Numbered from the stretch's first letter, positions 34,390 to 46,239 are shown. The stretch is DNA of 64,000 bases from Haliotis asinina (GCF_037392515.1 NC_090280.1:28959118-29023117); one strand, 5' to 3'. Notes: generated by a model not told the origin, from the letters alone. Numbers and translations are program-made.

Positions 34390-34900
34390 ATGGCTGATGT
34401 GATACCGTCCTAGAACGGTCAAACATTTCACTGACGCACTTGGATCACTGAGATGGTTTCTTTCAAAATCAGACCTGTGTGTAACGACTGAAGGAACCAG
34501 AATGTATCACCTGAAAACAGGTAGACAAGAGGAATAACATTTAATGAGTCAACGCTATCGCTTCGAGTAATTCCCCATCAGTGCCAGTCTGTGATGTCCA
34601 CCTTTAACAAATGAAAAGCAACATTCGAGCAATATGGGAAAGATTTCTCAGAGTATTATGTCAAAATTTATTCGACCAAGGCTGCAACACTGAAGGCCTC
34701 GTGTTCGGCGAAATGTTCAAGAGGTACTTCTGAAGACATATGGAAGACATTTCTGAACTTTGCGTAGCAGTAACAAAGCAATACATCCCGAGAAAGCCGG
34801 TGTTCCAGTGGACATTTTAAGTGAACAATTGACAACTGACAAACTTCTGTTTGGATGAGTCAAGTTAGGTTAGTAGTAAGTAAATCTTACCACGAACATT
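34390..34900. other. Non-coding stretch, nothing recognised
   Basis: Sequence between the LINE target duplication and the next LINE tail; no gene or repeat recognised. Confidence 0.5.
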
Positions 34901-34903
34901 ACT

Positions 34904-35535
34904 TGAGTGAGTTAATGTTTAACGTCACATCGGCAATATGTCATTCAAATCTTGATGAGAACATATTTGACGATCATAAAGAATATGTGTACATTAAAAA
35001 TATGTCGTCAAAGGACAGTAAAACAGTTTAGACTACCACTGTTCGAATTTAAAACTAGCATTTGAAGTTAAAACTAATAGCCCAATTTGGGCAATGCATA
35101 ACACAAATAGTCTATAGATCGCCAACATGTGAAGGTAGATCACCATACCTTTGGGACATACATAACTGTTGCTATCTGTATGCTCTAGTTGGATTTACGC
35201 CCTCCCTTCAGCCGCTGCAGAGTGTAGGAAAAACGCTTTAAAACTTAAAAAGAGACATAGTTAAATTTTTACTTTGAATGTCCTAGGACTTACGTACCTT
35301 CTCAGGGGGACAATATTTTTACGATACTTTATCCTCATTTCACGATACAGCCATTCAGAATCGCAGATGTCACTTTACACTACCGTTGATACGATTACAT
35401 TTACCTATGTACAAAATATCTAATAATTCTAAACAAATGTATTACATGATAATATACAATAGTAAAAAATATCCTTTATTGTTTTGACACTGAACTATTA
35501 TCCCAAGTGACGGAACATTACTTCATACAGACTGA
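34904..35535 (-). mobile_element. LINE 3' end fragment upstream of gene A
   Basis: Minus-strand, 5'-truncated copy of the same LINE family: GAGTGAGTTAATGTTTAACG tail, then TAGATCGCCAAC, AGATCACCATACC, GACTTACGTACCTTCTCAGG, and residue of the end of ORF2 around 35470-35535 (ATTATCCCAAGTGACGGAA). It ends about 220 bp before the TATA box of gene A. Confidence 0.8.
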
Positions 35536-35753
35536 TATGTCGTATAGTCGGAACTGATCGCTCAGCTTCCATTTCCATTATAAACTGTGTCATTCTTTCC
35601 ATTGAAATATTTAATATGTTAAGTACAGACAACACGCTTTTTACGTACTTTGCATTATCGTCCATTCAATTTGAACCTCACAGTTACACACCCAAATTGG
35701 CATGTCTATATGTATATTAAACATATGGTACTTCACACAGATTAAGATTTCTT

Positions 35754-35760
35754 TATATAA
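35754..35760 (+). promoter_or_regulatory. TATA box of gene A
   Basis: TATATAA, 42 bp before the ATG at 35796. The spacing equals that of TATAAAAG before gene C (40 bp), which supports a conserved core promoter with a very short 5'UTR. Confidence 0.55.
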
Positions 35761-35795
35761 CCATCCCTTAAAATCTGACTTACAGTCAGACCAGA

Positions 35796-38700
35796 ATGCT
35801 GCTTATCACGCTTGTGTCCGTCCTGCTCTTCCGCCAGGGACTCTCGGACACCACAGTCACCATCTACAACGAGTGGCTCTCCCAGGGTGGAAGGGTCCAT
35901 TATGAAGTTGATCGCTGGCATAAACATAACGGGTTTACCAGCACCAATCTGATTTCAAAGTGTAAAGCTATTGGAACTGCGAGTGGGCGCTGGATTAACA
36001 GAGATATCGACCTGTTCAGAAACGTATGTATCGCTATTGTATCAAATTGATTATACTCGTACTTTATTGTTCTTGTCTTTCTTATCAACAGTCTTTGCAT
36101 TCTATCCAGTAATGTCCATATTCTTCTTATTTCTCTGATATGAAGATCAGAGCCTGGTCAATACTGTCCACGTCATATTGATCTGAATTATGTTATGCAT
36201 TTTGTGTAAGTTTCTAATTTTAATTCTCATGCAGTAAGTCATGTTTTCAGAAAAGCCGCGTATTATTTTCTTTTGGAAAAAAAAAATTAGACATATCAAG
36301 GCCAACACGACTTCTTCTACTATTATTTTCAAGTATATCCGATAGTCAACAAAACTGACTGGATGAATATGATGCTATGTTATCACTAATGGTGGGCAAA
36401 GATACCATTAACAGCTGTTCCGAGTGATGTCATATGACACTCCAGCAATCTGTCAGACTCTGAGGTTTCTTTGTGTAGAAGCATCGTGTCAGTGAATCAC
36501 GAGGGACACTTGTGCACACATATTCATCGATAATTGGGAAAGTAAATAAGCGAATATTCCAAACAAGGACCAAATATATATTAATGCTACACCGTCGCCA
36601 TTTTAACCCCATTTCTAGCTGTTCCTGGATTTCTAAACAACCGCAGAACGATAACATGAAACAAAATCTCTTGGTGATGTGTTGATTTCAACAATCTTTG
36701 ACACGTTTAGCCCAAATATCGTCTTATTTTGTGTCATCTGAAACGAGTAAGTGAGTGAGTTTACGCCACAATCAGCAGTTTTCAAACTGTAAATAATCAT
36801 GTCAATCTTGTGATCAACAACATGACCATCGTTCTGCGCAATTGGGATACGATGACAAATGTCACCCAAATGAGCGAGCCTGACCAGTCGACCATGGTAC
36901 TCGCTTCTTACCATAAGCACGGGTTACGGAAGATCAGTTCTAACCCGAATGTTCCTCTGAAATGACAATTTCCAGATGTGAAAGTACTGGAGTGTATACT
37001 CCACTATGACTGATCGAGAATGACATGTTTTCCACCCACTGTTGGCTCTGTCTGTTAACATATGCTGATATCAAGTTGAACCTGATTTCCAAGCTTTATG
37101 GTTTGGGTTTCAGTGGCCCCAGAGCCCAAGTCACCATGGTTACCCAGACCCACACTACCTTCAAGACCACAGTCAACAGATGAAAGCATGGCACTTCTGG
37201 ATGGAACAGGTGCACGGCTTTGGAAGTCAAGTCGACAATGTGGTCTGGGAAACGAAAAGTAATTATCCCCCAAAGCAGTAAACCCAATGCCCAGCTAAAG
37301 TATCACCATCTGTGATTTGACAGATACGTAGCTTGTGATTCGTAGGGCACAGATTAGATTCTAGATTAGCTAGCCACTATGCATACATCCACGCATTGAT
37401 GATAGACTATGGTATTAGTCTCATGTTTGTCATCCTCGAAATATGTACCTTGTCGATACGCTTTCTATCAGTATAAGATAAAACACAATAACCATTGAAC
37501 CCATGGCCAGCTAAATCGTCATCATCTGTGATTTGAAATTAATAGTTTGTTGTTTTGTCTGTGTTGCCTTCTCAAGGTTCCCAATCTTTTTGCCATGATG
37601 TTGTTTAATCCAATGGATGTTCTCGTTCGATAGTCACTGTGTGAATTGGAGGTGACGTTGTGAAGGACATCGTCTCTTTCTTTAAGATACCATGATTTAA
37701 GGTACTATGTAGTATTCCCAGAAGTCATTGAGAATGCTGTTTCGGCAAATATGTACACATTGTATAAAAACTAAAACAAATATGTTGTGACATGATTCTG
37801 TTACAGTCTAAGTGTCATTTCAGTACTTTGTGAGACCTCCTTGCCCTGCAATACTAGACTGAATTCGCCAAGGTACACTACCGATCAAAGTTTGTGGGAA
37901 ATCGTGTATCGACCACTCTTTTCTTCATACTCTCACTATTTAGGAGTCCGTTCTGGTTTATTATATCATTCATTAGTTCTCACTCGTTTCCAACAGGTTG
38001 AACATTTGGGACGTAGCTGAGCCAGCTTAAAACTTGACAATTTTCGTCAGACAACCACTGATTAGAGTAGCCCGCAGTGTGTTGTATTATACCGTTTTAA
38101 GAAGGTCGTCATTTATGATTTGAACATATGAAAATACACTTCACTCCACATGATGATACCCGAAACCACATGTGCAATGTCGGGCTGTATTTTGCGCGTT
38201 GGTAGATAGGTTTCACGGTACCCAAATTTTCATACAGACTTTTCATACAACTTTCATGAGAAAAGAAAACATTATTCCAATCATGATTTTTGTGGGCCCT
38301 ACCCCAGTTTAAACGTCCTTCTTTTGTGTATCGTTCATCAATGGTGAGGGGACACTATTTCACACAGTTAAGTCTTTGGAATTCTTGTCTAAGAGTTTTA
38401 TTACACACCTGAGTATTTCCTCTATTAAACAGTAGTCTGCTGCCAATCCCTTGTACTAAACGTCTTTGATTTCCCAGTCGCTGTTTTGTGCTCAGTTCAA
38501 ATCTTGAATGAATGTTCGTCAAGATCTGTGGAATATCGTACCTATCAGATAACCACTTAGCATTAGTCACGCTGCGATTGCTTGTCAAGTCTGCCATGAC
38601 AACAAATGAAACCGTCTACAATACCAGGGGAGATACCTCTTGATGTAGTAACGTCAATTCTGACGTTTGTGTGCTTTGCCGCCATATCGAGTAGCTTACT

Positions 38701-40358
38701 ACATAACATAACTCTTACGAAGTATATTCTAAATTCTATCAGTATCAGGAGACAAATTATTTTCTTAATAATTTCGGGGAAAACTGTATGTTAACCTATA
38801 CAGACATGCAAATTTGCAAATTAAAGATGGATAGATTTATTATATTCCACTATGTCTTACAGTTTTTAAGTTTACTCATGGCTATTTTCTGTCTGCAACA
38901 GGTCAGTTCTGGCCCAGCTGGATAGACAAGTCACACCATCAGGGTAAATTCCCCAACAACCTCGATGCAGTGGGAGAGTTTATGTCACTTATGGTTCAGA
39001 GCGCCAAGGACTACTCCAATGGACACATACCTAAAATATTTGAGGTCATCAACGAACCTGAGATAGAACACTATATTGATGAACAAACTCTTCTGGATTT
39101 GCATAAAATAGTAGCCCAGAAGCTGAAATCCAGGTTTGGAATGAAGGTTGGAGGACCAACGTACACTGGCTATACCATTCTCAAATCAGATATTAACAAC
39201 TTTAGCATCTGGCGAAGAACAGCTAGATTTTTGGACATGTCTCTTGATCACTTGGACTTCTTCTCTTTCCATGCCTACAATCACATATATGTATCAGGCG
39301 GAAGTCATAGATACAGTGGCATCAACGAAGCTCGTCTTGTTGGTGGTATTGATATGATTGAAAATTACTCTCATATGAAGAAAGGAAAAAATGTTCCACT
39401 CATTATAAGCGAGTTTGGAAGAGGTGGCGTACACGGGATAGATCAGTGGGCACCCAGTAGTTTGCTTGATTTTCAGACCATTTACCAACCAAATGGCTTC
39501 ATGTTTACATATCTGCACCTGAGGGAGTTCATTGACAGGGCTATAGTTTTCATTCTTGCAAATGAACAATACCCTGGTCACGACAGTCTTAACTGGTCTT
39601 TGTTTACAAAAGATGGTCATCCGACACAAATGGTCAAATTCTTTCAGTTTTGGCATAATTTCTATTATGATCAGAAATTTCTCACAGTTGGAAGTAAATT
39701 CGATGGACGTGAACGAGTGGTCTCTCCTCTAGCTCTGGCAAACCCAAACAACAAAGAGGTGGTAGTTCTACTTCACAACTATGGCACTGCCTGGCAAAAT
39801 GTGAAGCTGGACTTCCATGGCGGATGGATCAAACCCACAACTGGAGAATCAACTTGTGTCCAGTTCCAAAATGGTAAGCCAGCAATGAACTCCAATGTCC
39901 ACTTCGACACAACCAAGAACCATGGAAATGTTGGCCTACCTGGAGAGTCAACATGTTTCTACAAGTTTAAAACCAACTACAACTTTGGCGGTGTCCGCAC
40001 AAACAACGAGAACACCTACTATGGAAAGAACATGGTCATTTCCATAAGCAATGGGCATGCACAGACAACGATCCAGCTACCCAGCTCTGGCTATCATACA
40101 TCTCATCTTAGAGTGGGAGTAAGTCGTGCTAAAAACGCCAATGCAAAACCACTTAAAGTTGATTTCAATGGATACACCCTACCCTCAACCTACACGCTGT
40201 TTGACGCCGACAAGGTTGAAGCATCTACAAAATGGGAGGTGTGGGAGTACTGGGTTCCATCAGATCGCATCAAATCGACTAACACCGTCAGCATGAGCTT
40301 TGCTGGAAATGGTGGTCATGTGACATCTGTGGCGCTGGTTGTAGGGAAGCTTCAATAA
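35796..40358 (+). CDS. Gene A: secreted GH86-like glycoside hydrolase (3 exons)
   Basis: Exons 35796-36023, 37114-37258 and 38902-40358, joined by GT-AG introns in phase 0 and phase 1, give 609 residues. A signal peptide occupies about residues 1-17 (MLLITLVSVLLFRQGLS). The exon 2 block WPQSPSHHGYPDPHYLQDH resembles the DP-x-PGY-x-DP segment of agarase-type enzymes. The clan GH-A acid/base is Glu176 in EVINEPE and the nucleophile Glu295 in IISEFGRGG; FFSFHAYN lies between. A 119-residue spacing of the two Glu and a C-terminal beta-sandwich-like region (PLALANPNNKEVVVLLHNYG onward) fit GH86, which cleaves beta-1,4 links in agarose or porphyran. Specificity is inferred, and other GH-A agarases (GH50) are possible. 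Most diverged paralogue of the three. Intron 2 holds a dead Tc1-like element and intron 1 a SINE. Confidence 0.82.
36745..36945 (-). mobile_element. SINE-A copy in intron 1 of gene A
   Basis: Minus orientation: GTGAGTGAGTTTACGCCACA, GTAAATAATCATGTCAATC, TGGGATACGATGACAAATGT, GAGCGAGCCTGACCA, then CATAAGCACGGGTTACGGAA. Diverged, with an internal deletion. Confidence 0.75.
37860..38620 (-). mobile_element. Decayed Tc1/mariner-like transposon in intron 2 of gene A
   Basis: Minus-strand remnants of a DDE transposase: an N-terminal helix-turn-helix-like part (KTLRQEFQRL), CPLTIDERYTKEGRLNWGRA, then HDWNNVFFSHES where Tc1 enzymes have W-x-x-V-x-x-SDES (the catalytic Asp reads His here), then YSPTLHMWFRVSSCGVKCIF. 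The right-hand end word ACACTACCGATCAAAGTTTG at about 37877 matches a common Tc1-family terminus. Multiple stops; inactive. The partner terminus was not found. Confidence 0.5.
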
Positions 40359-41355
40359 ACGAAACTGTAGCCATTCAGTTTTTATTATTTGTTTGATGTT
40401 ATTTAGTAGACACGAAACACTAGTATGAGAAAATATTTGAACAGAAAAAAATCAATGTATGTACTTTCAAGAAACACCTACCATGGACACAAAAATGCCA
40501 GTTCGTATGATTTGCTTGCCTTTATCGTTGAGCTGTACATTTATTACATGGTAGTGTTTCGTTTGGATTTAATACACCCGTGAAGATCCGGATTAGTATA
40601 TTGCAGAGTGCGGATACAATAATATTTTGGTCACGTTTCTGGCAAATTTTTATAAGATGACAGCATCTCCAAAGTCACTGGAAGTAAAAAACTAAGTGTA
40701 ACAACAATTTTTTTATCTGGTGACAGTGTATATATCAGGGTATATATCAGGGTATATGATAAACAAGGATATGAGGATGTGTGATTAACAAACGTAGTTT
40801 CTAATATCTAAAATAATTCTGACAGTTAAATTACTAACGCTTGCGAAACAAAGCCCTACTACCTTATCGCTACTCGCATGTCAACGTGAGGACAGCGAAT
40901 GGGAGCATGGGCACAATTTTCACAAAGTGGTTAGCTGGCGACAATATGTTGATACCAGGAAATACCTACCTTGTCTTAGGAGACAGTTCATAATTACTTC
41001 TTTCATTAGGAATATGATGTACAAACATGGCTAACTTAATACTTATTGCATTATTTTCAGACTTACTTTTCACAACTTGTACCAACTTGTACATGTTCAG
41101 CTGTTTTACTGCGTTTTGTGTTGGCAGGCGTTTCATAATTTACAAATATTTAAGGTGAATTTATAACATGTTTTAGTCAGGACGTTACGGAAGACCAGCT
41201 CCTGCATGATGATCATTACTTGCCATTCAGCCTAGCAGAGGAAACATTTCTATTTCTCTCAGCACTGCATACGTTTTATATTGCCTTTGAATTTGCACTG
41301 AAAACTCTATTTCCGTCAGTATTTAGAGCAGAAAGGTGATGAAGAGATCGAGCTC
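40359..41355. other. 3' flank of gene A, nothing else recognised
   Basis: No gene or repeat recognised apart from a small duplicated TATATCAGGG word at 40731-40756. AATAAA at 40354-40359 overlaps the stop codon of gene A and is the only canonical polyadenylation hexamer I found close by. Confidence 0.45.
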
Positions 41356-41729
41356 ATATCCCGAAGAACAGGTAGGCTTAGAGTCAGGGTACAACAAGAA
41401 GTAAGCCGGCACTGCAAAAAATACACATGTCCAGATAAGTAGAAATAAGCACGCTAAACACACGTGTATGCCGCAAGACAGATGAGATAATCTCGAAAGC
41501 AGCAGCCTTGAACCCTGAGAAGAAAAACTTGAAATGTGCACTATCAACAGTTGTGTTGATATTCTGTCTAATATTTGCGTTCTCGTCCGCCTTTGTGCCT
41601 CAGCACCAGTTTCCTTTTTTACATAGAGGTGCACAGAAGACGGTGACGATTTCACCTCTTTGGTTGACTGTTAAAGTACAAAAACGAGTTAATTGTACCT
41701 AGCTGGTAGTATTCACGGTAAAGACAGTT

Positions 41730-41945
41730 AAAGTTTGACATAGAAACATGTCGACGAAGGACAGTAAACCAAACAAAATGTCCACATACAGATGCTAAAA
41801 CTGGGATATATCTCTACAAATCGATTTCTGTTCAAACAATACAATACAATATGGTCTCACCAGAAACTGCAGGTAGATCACCATACACCAGTGACCATGG
41901 GGAATTACAACACCATGCTATCTCCATGGGTCATAGATGGATTTG
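41730..41945 (-). mobile_element. LINE 3'UTR-like fragment upstream of gene B
   Basis: Words ACGAAGGACAGTAAACC, AGATCACCATACACCAG, GACCATGGGGAATTACA and CATAGATGGATTT follow the LINE 3'UTR order. The block is absent from the corresponding position upstream of gene C, so it was inserted in B or deleted from C after duplication. Confidence 0.65.
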
Positions 41946-42363
41946 GTCGTTTGTACATGCACAGATGTCGTGTATTGTTCAAACAATTTCCATGCTGATT
42001 GCTGTCTTTGTTGAGTTGGATTTACATACTGGCTCACAGGATGATTATCTCTCTGCAGATTTAAAACCATCTGTGATTTAATCCTAATCCTACAATAACC
42101 ACATGGACTTGCATACATAAACATATCTGGATGGCAGGACGTTCCTCGCTGATGTCATGATTCTCAACTGAACGATGGCCTCATTGAAAAACTGCAATTT
42201 GACATTCACATGCACATTTGTTTGTCAGCTCTGATTAATGGTTTATCAACCTATCCCAAACTAACTGTGTCCAATGTATTTCACCTTGACAAAATAGACA
42301 CAAGATAAACCTTCACCCGGTTATATTCCATGTGTTCACTTCACATACAGATTACTAGCCATT

Positions 42364-42371
42364 ATAGCAGC
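42364..42371 (+). promoter_or_regulatory. Degenerate TATA position of gene B
   Basis: TATAGCAG stands where gene C has TATAAAAG, in otherwise almost identical flanks and at the same distance (39 bp) from the ATG. Likely a weakened core promoter. Confidence 0.45.
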
Positions 42372-42402
42372 ACCATACTCTTATCCTGCACATTCTGTCA
42401 CC

Positions 42403-45308
42403 ATGCGACTGATATTGGTCCTCCTGAACTCCGTGCTGTGGAGAGGAGTGTTTCTGGACGCTACAATCACCATCTACAATGAGTGGCTCTCTCAGGGTGG
42501 ACGAGTCCATTATGAAGCTGACAGATGGACTAAACATAATGGTCTTGACCGAGCAAACCTTATTCCATACTGTAAAGGTGTTGGATCCCCAACAGGACGA
42601 TGGCTGAATAGGGATCTGAATGATCATCTCTTTGCAAATGTAGGTATACAGTCCAAAAGACATTAGCTTGTACATACACAAACCACAAATAACGCAAATT
42701 GCTTATTTTCGAGCAGTATAACACGCTGAAAACTGTACTATAAGAAGTGTCCACATTGAGGTCACAACCGCCACTGAATGTGTAGGTGCTGGTATTGGGA
42801 CTAGGATTTATGGATCTACTGATGGCAGTGATATCATGTATGAAGGTCCGTGGAGTGTAAAAGTGTACTTTTACCCTCTGTGACTAATTGATATGTTCTG
42901 CTGAATTTCGCTTCCTTAAGATAACAGATATTATACAGAAACAGTAAGGGCAGATAACTCTGCACATTTTGCCAATGGTAATCCTACCCTCGATGTTGAC
43001 TCTCGGTTCATGAGACGAACGTCTCCTGTCAGCAGAATTCTGTCCATGTTTCCACGTTTTTGTTTTGACAGTGGCCCCAAGATCCCCAACACCATGGTTA
43101 TCCCGATCCCCACTACCTACTGGACCACGCCCTACAATCAAAGATGTTTAATCACTACATGGAACAAGTGCGTGGTTATGGAAGTGGAATTAAGAATATC
43201 ATTTGGGACTTAAAAGGTATTTGTATTGTTAGTTTCATCTTCTGTTCAGTAATACGTCAGTTTGATATTTCTACATATGCTTACATGCCATTATTTCTCT
43301 ATCTTGCATTGGTTCACTGGAGTAGTTTTCTTTTTCGCTGAAGATGTGTGAAGAATGTTACCGGTCCCCTTTTGTGATGTTGCTGAGGAAGGGGGGAAGG
43401 GGGCGGCTAACTCACACGGTTTTACTACTTATCTAAGGAAATGCTTCTGTGTAAGAGTCCACGTCCTCGTGGAGCAGTGCTGTCGTGAGGTGTCTGCCTA
43501 TCACACATTTAGGTTCGGGTCCCATGGTAGGTGCATGTGCGTAGTATCCTTGGAGAAGATACTTAACTCCACATTGTCTCAGTTCACCCAGCTGTGAAAT
43601 GGGTACCCGTTAGAATGTGATTACAATGTGAGTGATTAGTTCATTCCACCTAAGAGACAGCATGGCTGTATACTAACCAGGAAGCTGAAAATTATTGGAT
43701 AGTCGGTCATGGTGTCCTATGACTGAGGATAATAATGTACATAGCGCCTTGAGCAGGTAATGTGCCTGGCTATGGGCGCCATATAAAGTGGACAGTACCG
43801 TATACACAAGTTTTAGAATGACGCGTTGTCATAGTATGTCTTTCCATACAGGTTTGAGCTGGCCTTCGTGGATGGACAAATCTCACCATGAAGGAAAATT
43901 CCCCAACAACCTCGATGCTGCTGCTGAATTTGTGTCACTTATGGTCCAGAGTGCTAAAGACTACAGCGGGGGTCATATCCCTCACATACTGGAAGTCATC
44001 AATGAACCAGAGGTGTCCAATTTTATTGGACTGCAGTCAATTATTGATTACCACAAGGTTGTTGCTCAGAAGCTGAAGTCCAGGTTCGGAATGCAAGTAG
44101 CAGGACCAACATACACCAGTTACGCCATAGTCAAATCGGATCTCTACAATTTTGGTATGTGGAATAAAACAGCAGTGTTTCTGGACATGTCTCTTCACCA
44201 CCTGGACTTTTTCTCCTTCCATGCCTACAACAATCTCTATGTCTCTGGTGAGAAGTTTCACTTCTCTGGCATTAATGAAGCTCGCTTGGTAGCTGGTGTT
44301 GACATGATAGAAAATTACTCACATCTTAAAAAGGGTGAAAAGGTTCCTTTAGTTATCAGTGAATATGGAAGAGATCGTGTGATTGGTCTTGATCGGCATC
44401 AACACAATAGTATCACAGATTTTGCCACAACTTATCTGCCCAGCGGTTTCATGTTTACTTTCCTCAAACTGAGGGAGTTTCTGGACAGGACCGTGATCTT
44501 TATGTTTTCCAATGAGCAATATGGCAGCGAAACCAGTCTTAACTGGTCCATATTTACCAAAGATGGACACGAGACAACAATGGCCAAATTCTTCAAATTC
44601 TGGCACAGCTTTTACTACGATCAGAAGTTTCTCAGGGTTTCAAGTCCATTCACAGGATGGGAGAGATCTGTTTCGCCATTAGCTTTGGCCGACCCTCACA
44701 AAAAGGAGTTGGTGGTTCTTCTGCACAACTATGACACTACCTGGCAGAATATAAAGCTTGACTTCCACGGTGGGTGGATCAACCTTACAGTTGGAGAATC
44801 AACATGTATCCAATACAAGAATGGAAACACTGAAATGCGTTCCAACGTCCACTTTGACACTACAAAGTACAAGGGAAATCTTGGTCTCCCGAGTCAGGCA
44901 ACTTGTTTTTATAAATTCAAAACAAATTACAACTTTGATGGTTTACGTACCAACAATGAAAACACCTATTATGGTAAGGACATGGTTATTCCTATCAATA
45001 ACGGCCATGCCGAGACAACCATCTCCTTACCAAGCTCAGGGTATCATACATCACATCTTCGAGTTGGTGTTAGTCGTAACAAAAATGCCAGTGGTAAACC
45101 CCACCGTGTCGTATTCAATGGATATACCCTGCCCTCAACCTTCACATTGTTCGACTCTGACAAAGTGCAGGCAACAACTAAATGGCAAGTATGGGAGTTC
45201 TGGGTACCAAATGATAGGCTCAAAGCAGCTAACACTGTTAGTATGACTTTTGATGGAAATGGTGGTCACGTGTCATCAGTGGCTCTTGTTGTTGGCAAAC
45301 TTGAATGA
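42403..45308 (+). CDS. Gene B: secreted GH86-like glycoside hydrolase (3 exons)
   Basis: Exons 42403-42639, 43072-43216 and 43852-45308, all with GT-AG borders, encode 612 residues. Signal peptide about 1-19 (MRLILVLLNSVLWRGVFLD). Exon 2 encodes WPQDPQHHGYPDPHYLLDHA. Acid/base Glu179 in EVINEPE and nucleophile Glu298 in VISEYGR are both present. The two residues after VISEYGR are Asp-Arg (302-303), where genes A and C have Gly-Gly, and a conserved Gly in LLHNYG is Asp. The frame is intact, so it may still be expressed, but radical changes plus the altered TATA suggest shifted or relaxed function. The phase-1 junction recreates a Gly codon (DLK-G-LSWPSW). About 97% identical to gene C and clearly less like gene A. 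Confidence 0.82.
43470..43785 (+). mobile_element. tRNA-derived SINE (third family) in intron 2 of gene B
   Basis: The head has CGTGGAGCAGTGCTGTCGTG (decayed A box) and a GTCTGCCTATCACAC segment; the body has TTCACCCAGCTGTGAAATGG, GGGTACCCGTTAGAATGTG and GGATAATAATGTACATAGCG, ending GCGCCATATAAAG. The part that should hold the B box is deleted, relative to gene C. The same insertion in C shows it predates the B/C duplication. Confidence 0.75.
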
Positions 45309-45472
45309 AATCTTTTCATGTTTTGTTTTGTTTTGCTTGGTATGTTCGTTGTGTAACACAAATTGTTGGACCATCCAGAGATAAAGATTTAGCATATGCC
45401 TTGTGCATACTTTTGTTTTACAAAATATCAATATGATAATACCTCTCGGATGGGTCTCTACAGCGCGGAAGC
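44823..45472 (+). repeat. 650-bp tract identical between genes B and C
   Basis: By eye, bases 44823-45472 and 62815-63464 match at every position. They cover the last 162 codons and about 160 bp of 3' flank. The adjoining 971 bp of exon 3 differ at about 26 sites. Confidence 0.85.
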
Positions 45473-45667
45473 CAACAGATGAGAAATATTTTGTGTATCT
45501 TACCAATCAAATATATCCGACTCATAAAACATTTCGAACTTGATGTTCAACTATGGACAGCGGGCAATATTCACTGTGCCTGGTATTCTTTTACAAGCGC
45601 TTCATTAAGTCAACTTATCAAGTATGCTATGAGCAATGTCTTTGCATGTATTTTGTGGTGAACAACA

Positions 45668-45688
45668 CACACACACACACACAGACAC

Positions 45689-45746
<58 letters not shown>
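45668..45746. repeat. CA/TA dinucleotide microsatellite
   Basis: (CA)n followed by about 28 TA units, downstream of gene B. The equivalent tract after gene C is shorter and differently arranged. Confidence 0.95.
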
Positions 45747-45747
<1 letters not shown>

Positions 45748-45889
45748 ACCGACAGAACAAATTCCAAATGCCACCCCAGCCATAGTACTCGGGAATTCTT
45801 ACTTTCATTTATATAGCCTAGGAACTTTATTTGTGGAAGTAGATTCAATTCAAATTCAAACTGGGTTGTGATTAGACTACCTTCCCACG

Positions 45890-46005
45890 CCACGTATGTG
45901 GTGGAACCTCCAAAACCAACCTTAAACAATTTGATTTCGTTCACAATCATTGTCACAGGGTCAGAGAATTTGTCTTGTCTCATGTTGTTAGTCTCTACGT
46001 CGAGC
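45890..46005 (-). other. Possible exon remnant, minus strand
   Basis: Minus-strand frame with balanced composition (IWLDVETNNMRQDKFSDPVT, MIVNEIKLFKVGFGGSTT). The corresponding place after gene C (63925-64000) continues as SDGPSLNGTVMYLGVG and ends in a GT donor-like GGGAAGGTAGTC. The gene B side has lost about 35 bp there. No family recognised. Confidence 0.25.
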
Positions 46006-46239
46006 CAGATCAGTCAGACATCTTTAAACTATAGAGCTATGAATTATTTTTACCCAACCCATGAATCCAACCCTTCATCCAGCTGTGTTTTAATACTCTT
46101 ATTGCAGACCCGAACAATGAGAAATTTGTTAATCCACCAATAATAATAATAGCAATTAAAACCTTCATTTCTGTTGCTAACACTGACCTAGAGAATATGT
46201 ATCCTTTCCGCTTTCTTCCCCTCCTTGGAAATTACATCA

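Larger units (their letters stand above)
41360..45990 (+). repeat. Segmental duplication, left copy (gene B unit)
   Basis: From CCCGAAGAACAGGTAG near 41363 to about 45,990 the sequence is collinear with 59741 to the window end, covering promoter, both introns, all exons and 3' flank of genes B and C. Differences include a 400-bp extra block in B's upstream region (41570-41970), a 70-bp extra block near 42200-42270, and a roughly 40-bp loss in the intron 2 SINE of B. Confidence 0.9.

Noticed and set aside
42958-43071. Possible extra exon before exon 2 of gene B (reading DNSAHFANGNPTLDVDSRFM)
   Set aside because: The acceptor AG is changed in gene C, no counterpart exists in gene A, and the direct join of exon 1 to exon 2 keeps phase in all three genes.
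44349-44606. Minus-strand open frames antisense to genes B and C (also 62341-62598)
   Set aside because: Shadow frames of the conserved hydrolase coding sequence; no independent evidence.
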